Notes under the pieces: generated by a model
Database searches by the model: none
The model's input: only the letters and a program-made list of their open reading frames with translations
What the model was told of the DNA's origin: nothing
Position numbers and translations under genes: made by a program
Part shown: positions 23,137 to 35,700 of the stretch, one piece after another
How the letters are laid out: each line of letters begins with the position of its first letter
Position numbering within the stretch: position 1 is the stretch's first letter
NCBI GenBank assembly: GCA_004352715.1
Contig: SCFE01000109.1
Location: 1,405,320 to 1,469,319, forward strand
Direction of reading: 5' to 3'
Length of the DNA stretch: 64,000 nt
From: Hofstenia miamia
Lineage: Eukaryota > Xenacoelomorpha > Acoela

Positions 23137-23474
23137 GCACTTTGAACCATTGTTTGAATGATTTACGTGACAATAAAAACAAAATTGCGTCAGCATTTAA
23201 TTAAATTACTATATTTCGCAACTAGATGGCTCCCAAACAAGAAAATAACTTCTTGATATGCTTAACTGCTGTATACTTTTACTAGATTCGATTTATTTTA
23301 AAAATAATAATTATTTTTGCCATTATTGAGAAAAAGATTCTTTAAAACTAGCAATATACAATACACAAATGAATTTTTTCCTACCTCTTAGGGAAAAGGT
23401 ACATTTATTACGTTAACAAGTAAAAATGCAAACTGCAAATGTCTGCATTGCCCTATGAGCACTTTGAACCATTG
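23137..23474. repeat. Inserted copy of 22536-22843 flanked by 16-bp direct repeats
   Basis: The 16-mer GCACTTTGAACCATTG occurs at 23137-23152 and again at 23459-23474, exactly bracketing the second copy (23153-23458). This is the footprint of a staggered break filled with a copy of nearby DNA, or of an insertion with target duplication. Confidence 0.9.
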
Positions 23475-26399
23475 CTTATTGCAAATTGCGCTTTATCAGT
23501 TTCTGCGCCTTTTATGCAGCTTACTTTTATACTAGTAAATTCTAACCAACAATAAACCGTTATTTTATAACCATTAAGTTTTTGTTACAAAATGACAAAA
23601 AATAAACGGTTTTTTATTAACTGTAGCCTTTTCCGCTCAAAATTATCCGAAAAATAACCGTTATCGTCACAAATTTTTTACTTGGTAATACTAAGTTCTG
23701 CTTTTTGAGAAGACAATTTGATAAGTTTTTTACTAAATTGCAACACTAAACCAATCCAATGGGTAACTGGGTTGTCTTAGGGAACAAAGATAGTTTGTTG
23801 GACCACTTTTGGCTGCGATTCATTCTTACTGCTCTGCAACTAATTTGAAACAGCAGAGGAAGCCGAAAAGCCAGAACGAGGAAAGAGCTACATTTACGCG
23901 TATTAAAAGAATGGAAGAGTTTTGTTAAAATAAGCAGAGATTAAACTAATAATCAATTTGTGAGAGAATACCACAATAATTATGCTATCCAAAGAAGGAA
24001 ATATAGTAAATAATATATGAATATTGGTGTTTTACGAAATTTTGCAAATGTCAAATCAGTATGAATTTGATATCAGTTTCACACAGTTTGCATAATTTAT
24101 TCAAACCCATATATTTCGGTTTTAACTTTTAGATGAAATATAGAAAGGAAAACATTCTCTAAAAATTCATGATAATGAATTCTTATTACCTAAAAGAAAG
24201 TTAATACATATTATCTTTAAGTTGTTTACCTTGCTCATAAGAAAGTAAAAGCAAAGTTTGTTTACAAAAAATGTCTACTACTGCACATAATAATGAGGTA
24301 TGCCACAAATGAATCTTATACATGTTAACATAGAATAACATTATTATTGGAGAATTTACTAAAATCTGATTAACACTAATTTTCATTGAAATTCTATAAA
24401 TGATTTTTTAATAACAAATTAAACATTATAAAAAGTCATTGCTTGAAAATAACTGGAAAAACTGTTTAAAGTAAATACATGAGAAACTAGCTTAGTAATT
24501 TATAATGGAAGATAACTTTAATATATTGATTTTTTTGCACGATACATAATTATCATCTTTTCTAAGAATTTTAAACTTAAGCAAAAGTAACATTTAGTAT
24601 TTACTTTACTTTTGAATATCATCATTTCAAAATAATAAAATTTAGTATTTGAAAAAATTCCTTAGCATTTAAAAAATAAAAATTAAAAGAAGCTTGATTT
24701 AAATATACTTTTGAAAGTTATCTATATATAACATGTTTCTGTATATTTTTTAAATAACTTAGAAGGGCTATGTTTAAAAAAATTCAGTTATTCTACCTAA
24801 ATACTCCAAACATGTGGAAAATCTTTATGTTCAAAATTTTAATGTGGAGCTAGAACAGCAAAAAACAGCTTAAAGTATATCTGCCAGTTTTTTTGAGCAT
24901 GTCTACAGCTTTTCACTGTTAATTTCACTCAAAAGAGACTGATTTTTGCACAATTGGTCACCTTCTGTGCATTCCATTTTTGCAATTTTTTTACTAATAT
25001 TATATTTTGTCTCTCAAAGAAGCTTAGAATTATAGCCTATTAAAAATATTATGCTTCCTCTCGAAAAATATTTTGAAAATTTTTCGTGTCTTGGAACGCT
25101 TTCTTTTGCTTAATTTCATTATTCAGTTATTTCAACTATGGAACAGGGGTGTCTGGGACGGCTAAGGCCCTCTCTTTTCCACCAATAATTGTCCAAAGTG
25201 ACCCTTATTTTCATCAAATCTTTTGAAAGTTAGGAAATTTACGCTTTGCATTGGAACGACCTCAGATCAGCCCCTCCAATAATAAAATTGTTCCTAATTT
25301 TTATAAGCCAGAGCTTGTTTTCTGAAGCATTAATGAGTCGAAAAATATTAAAAATTCTAATTCGATTAGCACAACTAACTTCTTTTTTACTTGAACATTA
25401 TTTCACTCAACATGGATTTGGAAATGTACTGAAGTGTGTGGCTGCCCTTGTATATTGTATGAATTTCTGATTTACAAAAAATATTTGAAACTAAAATTAG
25501 TGGTGATTTACAAAATATGTTTTTACAAGTACCAATAATAATAATCTTTAATCATATTTTGTAGTGATGATGTTTTTAATGAAAAACTCTGAAATGCTGT
25601 AGCTCAAAAATAGTTGCACAAAAATTTATTGGATGATGCAAAGTTGGGCAGTAGAATCTAATAATATGGTTGCGTAATATAGAAGAGAGTTAGCCATGGT
25701 ATGATTGGCAAGGTACATAGACTGGCATAGATGGAAATGGGCCGAAAATCTAACTCGAAGGAAACTTTAGGTCTGGACCAAATCTGGCTATGCCTATTTA
25801 AGCAAATGCCAATTTTTGTAATATCTGTCAACACATTTTCTGCATTTTTTTCGGTTTGCTAAATCAAAGCTGGGTAAAAACCTAATTTGCGATATTAATG
25901 TAAATGTTCAACACATTATTTATACAATATTTATCATTTGCTGCATTTGTGTTAATTTGCTTGCATTGTTTAGTATTTAGCACTTAATACGAAGCGCGGA
26001 TAAAATAAAATTCTTGTGGGAAATTGAGAGTAAAAAGGGTAAAGGAACTGGAACAACCCGAGTTTGGTAACTTACAGTGACATGAATGAAAATATTTGAT
26101 GTAGAATGCCACCTTAAGAAAATCAAAGAATTTTCAATTTTACACATTTACATGATTTTTGAAATATCTTCCAATTTTAATAATCGTAAACACTACATTC
26201 AAATAAAATGAGGTCATTAATTATAAACAACCATTTTTGTACATTTAACCAACTGAAAATTTTTTAAAATATGTAAGATTTGTTTAACTACTAACGATAA
26301 TTAAAATTTGAAACCACTTCTAGATAGAGAGCTGTCTCCTCTTTTATTTTAGAGTCAAATTTCGACCTGGTTCTGTCCTGTCCAGACAACCCACGGCCT
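23475..26399. other. AT-rich intergenic spacer
   Basis: The motif AACCGTTA and its relatives recur at 23540-23660, as in some hAT-type ends. CAGGGGTGTCTGGGACGGC at 25145 looks like a solitary hAT terminus without a visible partner. The 74-codon frame at 25246-25470 has no recognised domain. Confidence 0.4.
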
Positions 26400-26720
26400 A
26401 TCTTGATGAAGCTCAAAAATTTTTCAAAAAGATTTAAAGTCTCACCATACCTAATGTTCATATTTAAAAGGTTTTGTGCCAATGGAAGTAACAAAGAACT
26501 TTAATTGTTTCTTGATGTGTGCCGTGCGCAAAGTCAGAGGTCGCTGTGCCGAAGGCTCTTGCCCGAAGGTTTCGCGGAACGGCACGGCTTTATGGGACAA
26601 TGCTGAACATAGTTTAATACTTTTTAAGCTATAAGCATCTCAAAATTTATATAGGATCATAAAAATTTTAAGAATCCCTGAACTGTTTAATTTCAAACTT
26701 TCCAAATTTCAATTTCAATT
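26400..26720. repeat. Dispersed repeat, copy A (relative at 59018-59330)
   Basis: Scattered blocks align in order with 59018-59330, for example CCATACCTAATGTT, AAGAACTTT and GATCATRAAAAWTTT. This copy includes a GC-rich core at 26520-26590 (GCCGTGCGC ... GGAACGGCACGGC). The copies are diverged and no termini are evident. Confidence 0.5.
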
Positions 26721-26922
26721 TTCAGCACACTCAATGTCAACTTCTACTTGTCATTTTCAGTTGAATAATATTTCAAATTGTGCTAATAGTAAAAGTAAGT
26801 AAATACCTAGAATTTGAAATTTCGCAAAAAGTATAATCACAAGTAATGGCTAAGCACGATCCATTTTAGTTATCTAGCTGTAAAATATGCACCCATCAAC
26901 TTGTACTATAGCAATTTACCAG

Positions 26923-26959
<37 letters not shown>

Positions 26960-28356
26960 TCCACTAAATGCGAATTTAAATCTTTCGCATGAACGGGTTC
27001 TAGAAATCTTGTGGCCTTGAAAATGTTACCGTCAATAACAAACACCATTTTACTCTCTGTATTTGCCTGATTTAAATAGAAACCTTCGTAAACACATTTC
27101 TCGAAAAAGTGGGATATGAAAAGACTCATCTTCGCACATATATTCAAATTGTGGATTATAGCCAATTTCAACAAACGCTGTTTTTGTGCTTTCCACAGAC
27201 AATTAATGTACTGCAGATTTACATGTAAAATTTGCGAATTGGGTAATAAAAAACTGGCGGGTAAACTAAAACTGCTTGTATTAATTTCTTTGCATGTGTC
27301 ACAATTGCATTAATATACATGTATCAATGAAATGCTGTTCTTAAATGTACAAATAACTTTGAAAAAGTATTATCGAAAAAACTCTTAGCATGCAGTTTAA
27401 GATAGCAAGTGGAGACACTAATTCAATAATATCCATTTTGAAAATGGCATTGACGAGTGTACAAACATTATGACTATAATTTGAAATTCTTAAAGTTATT
27501 TATTCCATTTATTGCAGAAATTTCTTAGAGTTTTGTTATTCCTATTTTTTTTAAAATGAACTTTTATCTCGTCTTATACACTGTAAAGGCTAAAACTTAT
27601 TATATAATATAACCAGTGGGGCTCGCCTGTGCGCATTTGGGTTTGGGACGCAACTATAAAATGCGGGAAGAATGTGGTGAATTGGCCACACTTTTTGTTG
27701 AATGCATTTTGCGAAAAATTATTGCTTCAAGTGAGATCTACTTCGAGTTTTTTATAGCTTTGATAATAAATGTATATTTTTCAGTGCAACTCATGACATG
27801 AATAACTAAGATTAATTTTTCTGAAAAAGTATCATTACTGTGAATTGCCATTTTTGCTTTAATGTTGTCTAAGTGATGTTTTGCTAACAATCTCTTACTT
27901 ATATTTTTGCTCACATGACGATTATATAGTATAAAATCAATAGAGAACAAAATATTTGATGGCTAAATTGTCAAATAAAATTATTGAATAAAGCAATGAA
28001 TATATAGTTAAATATATATATATAATTTAAGATTAGGGCAACACATTCTTTCTTTTTATTGATCCTTGTCAGGATTCTCTGCATCTTTCTGTGTAATAGT
28101 TTAAGTGAGATGGACTCTTGATCTATGTGACTCTGCTTGCATAGATGTCACCATGAATGAAATATATACAATATTAATATGAAATTCATATATGAATAAA
28201 TTATATTTATATGTTTATATTTTTGATAGAAATCTTATATATATATATATATATATATAATTATTCAATTTAGAGCCCGCTGTAAAATGAGTTTGTAGCA
28301 TTTTAGATAGTAATAACTTTTATGCATAACATTCTTATTTTGTTTAATCTATCTAG
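26721..28356. other. Intergenic spacer upstream of receptor 2
   Basis: (TA)n tracts lie at about 26930-26956 and 28236-28258. A GC-richer patch at 27614-27670 is unassigned. The missing first exon and promoter of receptor 2 may lie here; no start was identified. Confidence 0.4.
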
Positions 28357-28790
28357 GTTTTACACGAATCTTTCATGGAATGTATGGATCTTTACATACC
28401 TTTCTTAACGCTAGTGTGCATCATTGGATGGATTTTAAATCTATTTGTTGTTCTTGTTTATATCAAAGAATTTAAAAAAAGTGGCCTAATGTTTTATCTC
28501 TACGTGCTTGCAATATTAGATATCATTTATTTCTCCGTTACATTATTGCAAGTCACTATAATTTCCTTAACACTTGAAACGAAAATACCTAGTGCAATCG
28601 ATGACTTTGTGTGGTCCTGCTTAACAGTTCTTTCTGTATTTGCATATGATTACTGCATTATTCTTTACATACTAACTGCATGTCAAAGGTTACTATATGT
28701 TTGGAAACCAATACTTTATCAACGCTTTTCAAAACTGGTGTATTTATTGCCACAAGTAAGTCATTGCAAAAATTTATATGAATGAATGCT

Positions 28791-28836
<46 letters not shown>

Positions 28837-31800
28837 TTTTGATTAGAAGCTTCAGTTGCATTATGCTTATTTTGTTACATATTTTCATTTTCTACATTAA
28901 TTATTTCAAGAAGTTATATTCAATAAGATTTCTTAAATTTATTTTTTAGGTAATAATTCCAGCTGTCATAACAGCAGTAATTGCTTGCATACAGTACTAT
29001 TCTGGAATTGACTTTTATGTTTACACATATAGCAAAATATCTTTTTCTATTGTCAGTGCAATTATACTTCTCTTGCTAACAACAATTACATATTGCTTAC
29101 GATATCAAAGGAATCACAATTTTCAAATTTTCATGGATGCAGACGAAGTAACACCGGTGAAATACAAGGAAGAAGATGAACCGACGAGTTACATTGCTGA
29201 AGTTCCTTTTGAAGGTTTCACATTTTGTCTATGTCTTATTTATTGAGAATAGAATTGTAGTAAACACAGGTGACACACAGTGAAGTAACACCAACTCAAT
29301 GTGCTAGTAGTAAAATATAAATAATAAAATTGAACAAATTTTGTATATATTGCATGATTATGAAATTTAGCACATGATATAACAGTGTCGAATTTCATTG
29401 GGTTGTTGCAGAAAAAATGTTGATTAGGTGCAACGTACATTTATTACAAGGCATCACGTTGACTAAGTACGAGCACATTTAATAGAAGAACAGAAAATTC
29501 AATGTTCTGGTAATCTGACGTCAGCAAATTAACAGATTTCAGCCTTACCAAATGGTCTGAAGCAAATTTATCAAAGAAGATTGCAATAACATTACAATTA
29601 TTTTAGGACAAATATTGGTATAACTAGGAAAGTAATAAATGCGAGATGTTGATTTTTAGAAATTTGTCTTACTAACAATATCAGATTAAAATCTTCTTTT
29701 AAAACAAAGATACAACAGAATTTAATAAGGGAGGTGCTTCCAAGATAGGATAAATCATAAAATTTATTAGTAAACTGCATCACAAAAATTTAAGCAACCA
29801 CAGTTATTGGCTTTTCAGGGTAATTTTTAATTCACACAGTATAGCTTTTACAAAAAGTTTCTACTAATAAAAAAATTCAGTGTTTTTTTTTCTAGTAGTG
29901 ATTCATTCTTAGAAAGATTTTTCTGAAGTGCAAAATCCTAATTCAATAATTTTTAAATATTCATATTTCTTAACTCATGAGGTTGATTAGCTTCAAACAA
30001 AATTGCGGTCAGGTTTCAAATAACATAAACACAGAACTCTGTTGTGTTTTGTTGACAATATTGTTGCAATTATTGGCTTTGTTTAATTCAGGGAATAATT
30101 TAAATACAAAAATTGTGTCATAATTTGATTTTAAATTATTAACAATATTTTTAAAAAATCATAAATAATATTGGCTACCAAACTATAGTTTATGGCATAA
30201 CATTGCATCCGTCTATCAAATTTAAATGGTAAAACAATGGACCATTTTATGAGCATTGCTAATATGTTTTGCAGTAAATTTATCATTTCAAGTGATATCA
30301 GTATCTAGAAAAATTTCAAAACACATGTGTGCTCAGTGCTATCAAGAAATGAATTTTGACAGTCTTACAATTAATCATTATTGTAATTAATTCAGCTTTT
30401 TTTAATATTTTGTAGAATTTAATATCGAACTTATTGTATATCATATGAATTAGTCTTTTCTGATATGTTTACATGCGTGATTCAGCTAAAAGANGAGCAA
30501 ATATCAGGCGTAAATGTAGAGTTGGAAATGGTCTCCCTTTTCCTTCGAATCTACATTATATGGACCAGAATATATATATATATATATATAAATTGACATT
30601 TTTCAATCGCCAGAATTATTGAATCAAATTTTAACTTTTTTAAAGTTTATTCAGGACATTTTGCTTGGAGCCAAAATTACAGTACGTCTTGCTTACACAC
30701 TATCTCATATTTAGCAATTTTTTAAAGCATCTAGTGAAGATTTACTCTCAACCAAATAAATGAAACAATGTGCCATTTACGAAATATACAACAAGACTTG
30801 TCATCGATGACTTTTGAGCAACATTATGGTAAAATAGATGAGTCACCTCAGAAAATGATTTTTTGAAATTGATGATTTTAAAAAAACCAAATTCAGCTTT
30901 TTTTAATATTTTGTAGAATTTAATATCGAACTTATTGTATATCATATGAATTAGTCTTTTCTGATATGTTTGCATGCGTGATTCAGCTAAAAGAAGAAAA
31001 ACGTATATTTTTAAGATTGAATCATGTCTAATTCTTTATAGAAAATACTATGTTGTCATGGACTTGCTTTTCTGTCATCTTGTCTGGATCATTGTGTTGG
31101 GCTCTTATCACTTTCTGTAGGTAGGCCAATATGATGATCAACAATATCTGTTATGTTGGTTATTGTCTCAGTGGTTTTTAAGAGATAATCTTCCATTGTT
31201 GTAGCTATCCATTTCAATCACCTAACGGGACTTTTACCTCACATATTTTTTTGATTTACTTAGAGGAGCAAATATCAGGCGTAAATGTAGAGTTGGAAAT
31301 GGTCTCCCTTTTCCTTCGAATCTACATTATATGGACCAGAATATATATACATATATATATAAATTGACATTTTTCAATCGCCAGAATTATTGAATCAAAT
31401 TTTAACTTTTTTAAAGTTTATTCAGGACATTTTGCTTGGAGCCAAAATTACAGTACGTCTTGCTTACACACTATCTCATATTTAGCAATTTTTTAAAGCA
31501 TCTAGTGAAGATTTACTCTCAACCAAATAAATGAAACAATGTGCCATTTACGAAATATACAACAAGACTTGTCATCGATGACTTTTGAGCAACATTATGG
31601 TAAAATAGATGAGTCACCTCAGAAAATGATTTTTTGAAATTGATGATTTTAAAAAAACCAAATCCATCATCCTTCTGGAGAAGGAATGCTTTGGAATTTC
31701 CAATACTTTCAGCTATTGTAAGAAAAGTTTTAGTCGTTCAGGCAGCTAGTGCTGAATCAGACCCGGATTGTCGCTTGTGACAGACCACGACTAGCATATG

Positions 31801-32269
31801 AGGTTGTAGTGTCACTCGTAGTAATGAGGGAGGCAACTTAAAACAATATATGTTGTTATTATTTAGTTCCTTGCAATATTATTTTGTTAATACATTAATA
31901 CATGCTATTATTTTGTTTTTCAACCATATTTTAAGTATATTATAACATGATGATCTGTTCAAGGTGGCTTTGTAGATTTTTGAATTCACTTTCATTTCTA
32001 ACTTACTTCTCTCATTTTCCGCTTAAATTCCAGTCTTATTCAAAATTGTAAAACAATTTCATTTCTAGCACATAAAATAAAATTTTGCATTCATTATATA
32101 TATATATANNNNNNNNNNNNNNNNNNNNNNNNNNNNNNNNNNNNNNNNNNNNNNNNNNNNNNNNNNNNNNNNNNNNNNNNNNNNNNNNNNNNNNNNNNNN
32201 NNNNNNNNNNNNNNNNNNNNNNNNNNNNNNNNNNNNNNNNNNNNNNNNNNNNNNNNNNNNNNNNNNNNA

Positions 32270-32308
<39 letters not shown>

Positions 32309-32645
32309 CATATATATTAAATTTGCATAAAATTTCCTACACATACTTTAGGGTTATTAGGAAAGTTGGATCCATCATCGAAAGCAATGTTTTCTGTGAA
32401 CATTTTAGTAGCAATTTTCTTCTGCATTATTCCAATGGGGAGTCTAAACGTAAGTTATTTAGACATTTCCTGCAGAATTGCATTTACTTAATTTACACAT
32501 GTTACGTTAAAATATTTACTGATATTTGGCCAGGTTTGTCATTTTTGTATTAGGCTATGGTACAGAAGCATCAAACATAAATCTAATTGAAGCATAATTT
32601 ATTGTCCAAACCTAAATCCTAAATTTTGTACAATAAAATTATATC

Positions 32646-32682
<37 letters not shown>

Positions 32683-32710
32683 ACAGTACATACGCATATA
32701 TATAAAAAAA

Positions 32711-32745
<35 letters not shown>

Positions 32746-35700
32746 CAGGNNNNNNNNNNNNNNNNNNNNNNNNNNNNNNNNNNNNNNNNNNNNNNNNNNN
32801 NNNNNNNNNNNNNNNNNNNNNNNNNNNNNNNNNNNNNNNNNNNNNNNNNNNNNNNNNNNNNNNNNNNNNNNNNNNNNNNNNNNNNNNNNNNNNNNNNNNN
32901 NNNNNNNNNNNNNNNNNNNNNNNNNNNNNNNNNNNNNNNNNNNNNNNNNNNNNNNNNNNNNNNNNNNNNNNNNNNNNNNNNNNNNNNNNNNNNNNNNNNN
33001 NNNNNNNNNNNNNNNNNNNNNNNNNNNNNNNNNNNNNNNNNNNNNNNNNNNNNNNNNNNNNNNNNNNNNNNNNNNNNNNNNNNNNNNNNNNNNNNNNNNN
33101 NNNNNNNNNNNNNNNNNNNNNNNNNNNNNNNNNNNNNNNNNNNNNNNNNNNNNNNNNNNNNNNNNNNNNNNNNNNNNNNNNNNNNNNNNNNNNNNNNNNN
33201 NNNNNNNNNNNNNNNNNNNNNNNNNNNNNNNNNNNNNNNNNNNNCAAAATCGAAGGATGCTGCTACGTGACGGGGCTTCTTTGTTTTTCCCGAATGGAGC
33301 ATGAAACCGTCGCTGGGCCTCAACCAGACTTTTGGTTTCATTGTACCAAATTGCAACCCTAACCCGTTTTTCGATGCTCATTGTTAGAAGAATTGCGGCA
33401 AGTGATATTTCACAACTGCATGAACTGGATTCAAATCGTTCCGTTTGTGGCGCTACAGATAAATGACAATTAAATCATTTTGCCGCTAATAGTAAAATCA
33501 TTAATAATAAATGGCAATTAAGATCAATATCTCGCTTGTCGAACGTAATTGAAAGATGGGGTTCGTGGCAAAAAAATCCTAAAGCATAGACTATTAGCAT
33601 CTAGAAGGACAGCTCGATCCATCATCTACATAAAAACGGGAGCCAAAAAAAATAAAATCTTTTTTTTGGGACACCTTGTATATATACTGTGTAGGTCTAA
33701 CCTTAACTGGACCAGCTTGCCATATATGCCACGCTGCACAAATGCATGCTAGTGTAGCATCATCTACATAAATCTAAAATAAGCTGCAAAACGTCGAGCA
33801 GAATGGAATAAGATCGAAGCAAAGATGATTAAAAATATTGTAATCAAATCAATTAGAATAATTTAGATTTATTTGTATTATGCAACCAAAGAAACAACAT
33901 GTGTCAAAAAAGAGAGATTATCAGTCGATAAAAACACTTTTGACTAAACGAGGGGCGAAGTAGCTTCCATTATTTTTAGCCACCATCTTGGCAGAAGTTT
34001 AAATTTGAATCGACAGGTACTTTTCTGAAATTACTATAAATAGATTAAAAACCTTGTAAGAAGTTGATAAAGAATTTTATTTGGAATGCTTATTTTGTTC
34101 TACTATAACGGTTTGAATATTTAATACGATGTCGAGCTAATCTAGTGGTGTTTAGTAGCGGTCTGGATCCATCATAGAGAACGATTCTAGGGTCCCTGTG
34201 CCAGACCACGAAAGTGCACTTAAGTTAGGTGTAGGGGTTTTCTCTCGATTAGCCGACTAACATTTCTTTACTACATGTACTAGAATAATTGATTGTCAAC
34301 AAACAGTTGGATGACCAAAACTTAGGAAATATATTAATACTATTTTAGATCTAAATTAATGACCTATAAATGACCGATAAAGTGACCGTACATGTACTAG
34401 ATTATAAATGTAAGTTAGGAAGCTGTTCGAAACAAATATATTTAGACAAGCCAATATATTCCGGTAATGGCTACATGTAATATCTAACGAACAGCTAGTA
34501 ACAAGTCAGGTTGCGAATAGATAGAACACTTTTACAAAATAGAGTTTAAGTCGGATTGTGCCATGCCTTGAGTATACACTGAGCTAGGATAGGGTACAAA
34601 TAAACTGTATCGATTGAGCTGAGATGTGGCACTCAACCAAACGGAGGAAATGGTGAAACTGGATGTGGAGATCAGCTTCGGGCAGATGCCCATCAACGAT
34701 CATTGGATAGATTACCGAATGGCTTCGTCACCTAAATAGTGAATGGTTAATTCTAGTTTACATATGTTAACAGAAGCAACAAGTCAAGCAGTATGTAACA
34801 AGTAAATCCTTACCCGCAGTAACACAACTAATGTTATACAGTAACAGTAGATATATAGTGACAATGCCTGGTAGAGGATATTACACTAGAACCCCATTCG
34901 GTAACTAAAAGTACTCAAATTTTTTATTATAAATAGTTTAAAGTGTGAATCAACTAATTAAAGGATTAATATACATTTATGTTATTTTCTCTGATGTAGC
35001 GTGCATATAAACTTCGTCTTAATACAATAATATGAAATGTGCGCCATGTCTAAGCAATCTCTTTACTGTAGCTGTTGTTTTTAATCAATTTACTTTGTAA
35101 TTTTTTTATTTTCGCTATGTATTATTTTTACAAAGTAAAATTCCTTAAAAAGATGTAGCTAAATTTTGAAATTTTAGAAAAATTAGTACTATAGTAGACC
35201 AGCGTGACATATTTGGCACAGGGTCTAATCAGATTGAACATTACAACAATTTTGAAATAAAATATATCCATGTAATAATTATGTAGCATTTATAAGCATA
35301 TCACTATAAAAAATGATTTGTTTACATTAATGCATATTTGGTCCATTTATGGTGGTGATAGATATGTCATTATCTTAGAAAAATTGCGATATTGGGAAAG
35401 CACATAACATTAATTGTGATTAGCGTTTCCATGTCAAATCTTAAACTACATTGACAAAATGCCATTTGCAAAGATCAATTTAAATCACTTCTAATCTGGT
35501 TGTCCTTTCAGCATCCAGGCAATTGAATTTTTCAGAAAAAACCAAAAATTTGCTCAGCAATTTCCTGTAGGGTTTATGCTTTATTCTTTTCATCTAAATT
35601 TATTTATCTATCAAACTTCAATCAAGCAGATTCTATGCATACCCCAAGTCAGCCATAGGATGCAGACTCAATAGCAATTTGGTTTTCATTTTATAAGCAA

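Noticed and set aside
32599-33381. Single 260-codon transposase frame
   Set aside because: Only the first 45 or so codons (33381-33245) are real sequence. The rest is gap and TA repeat.
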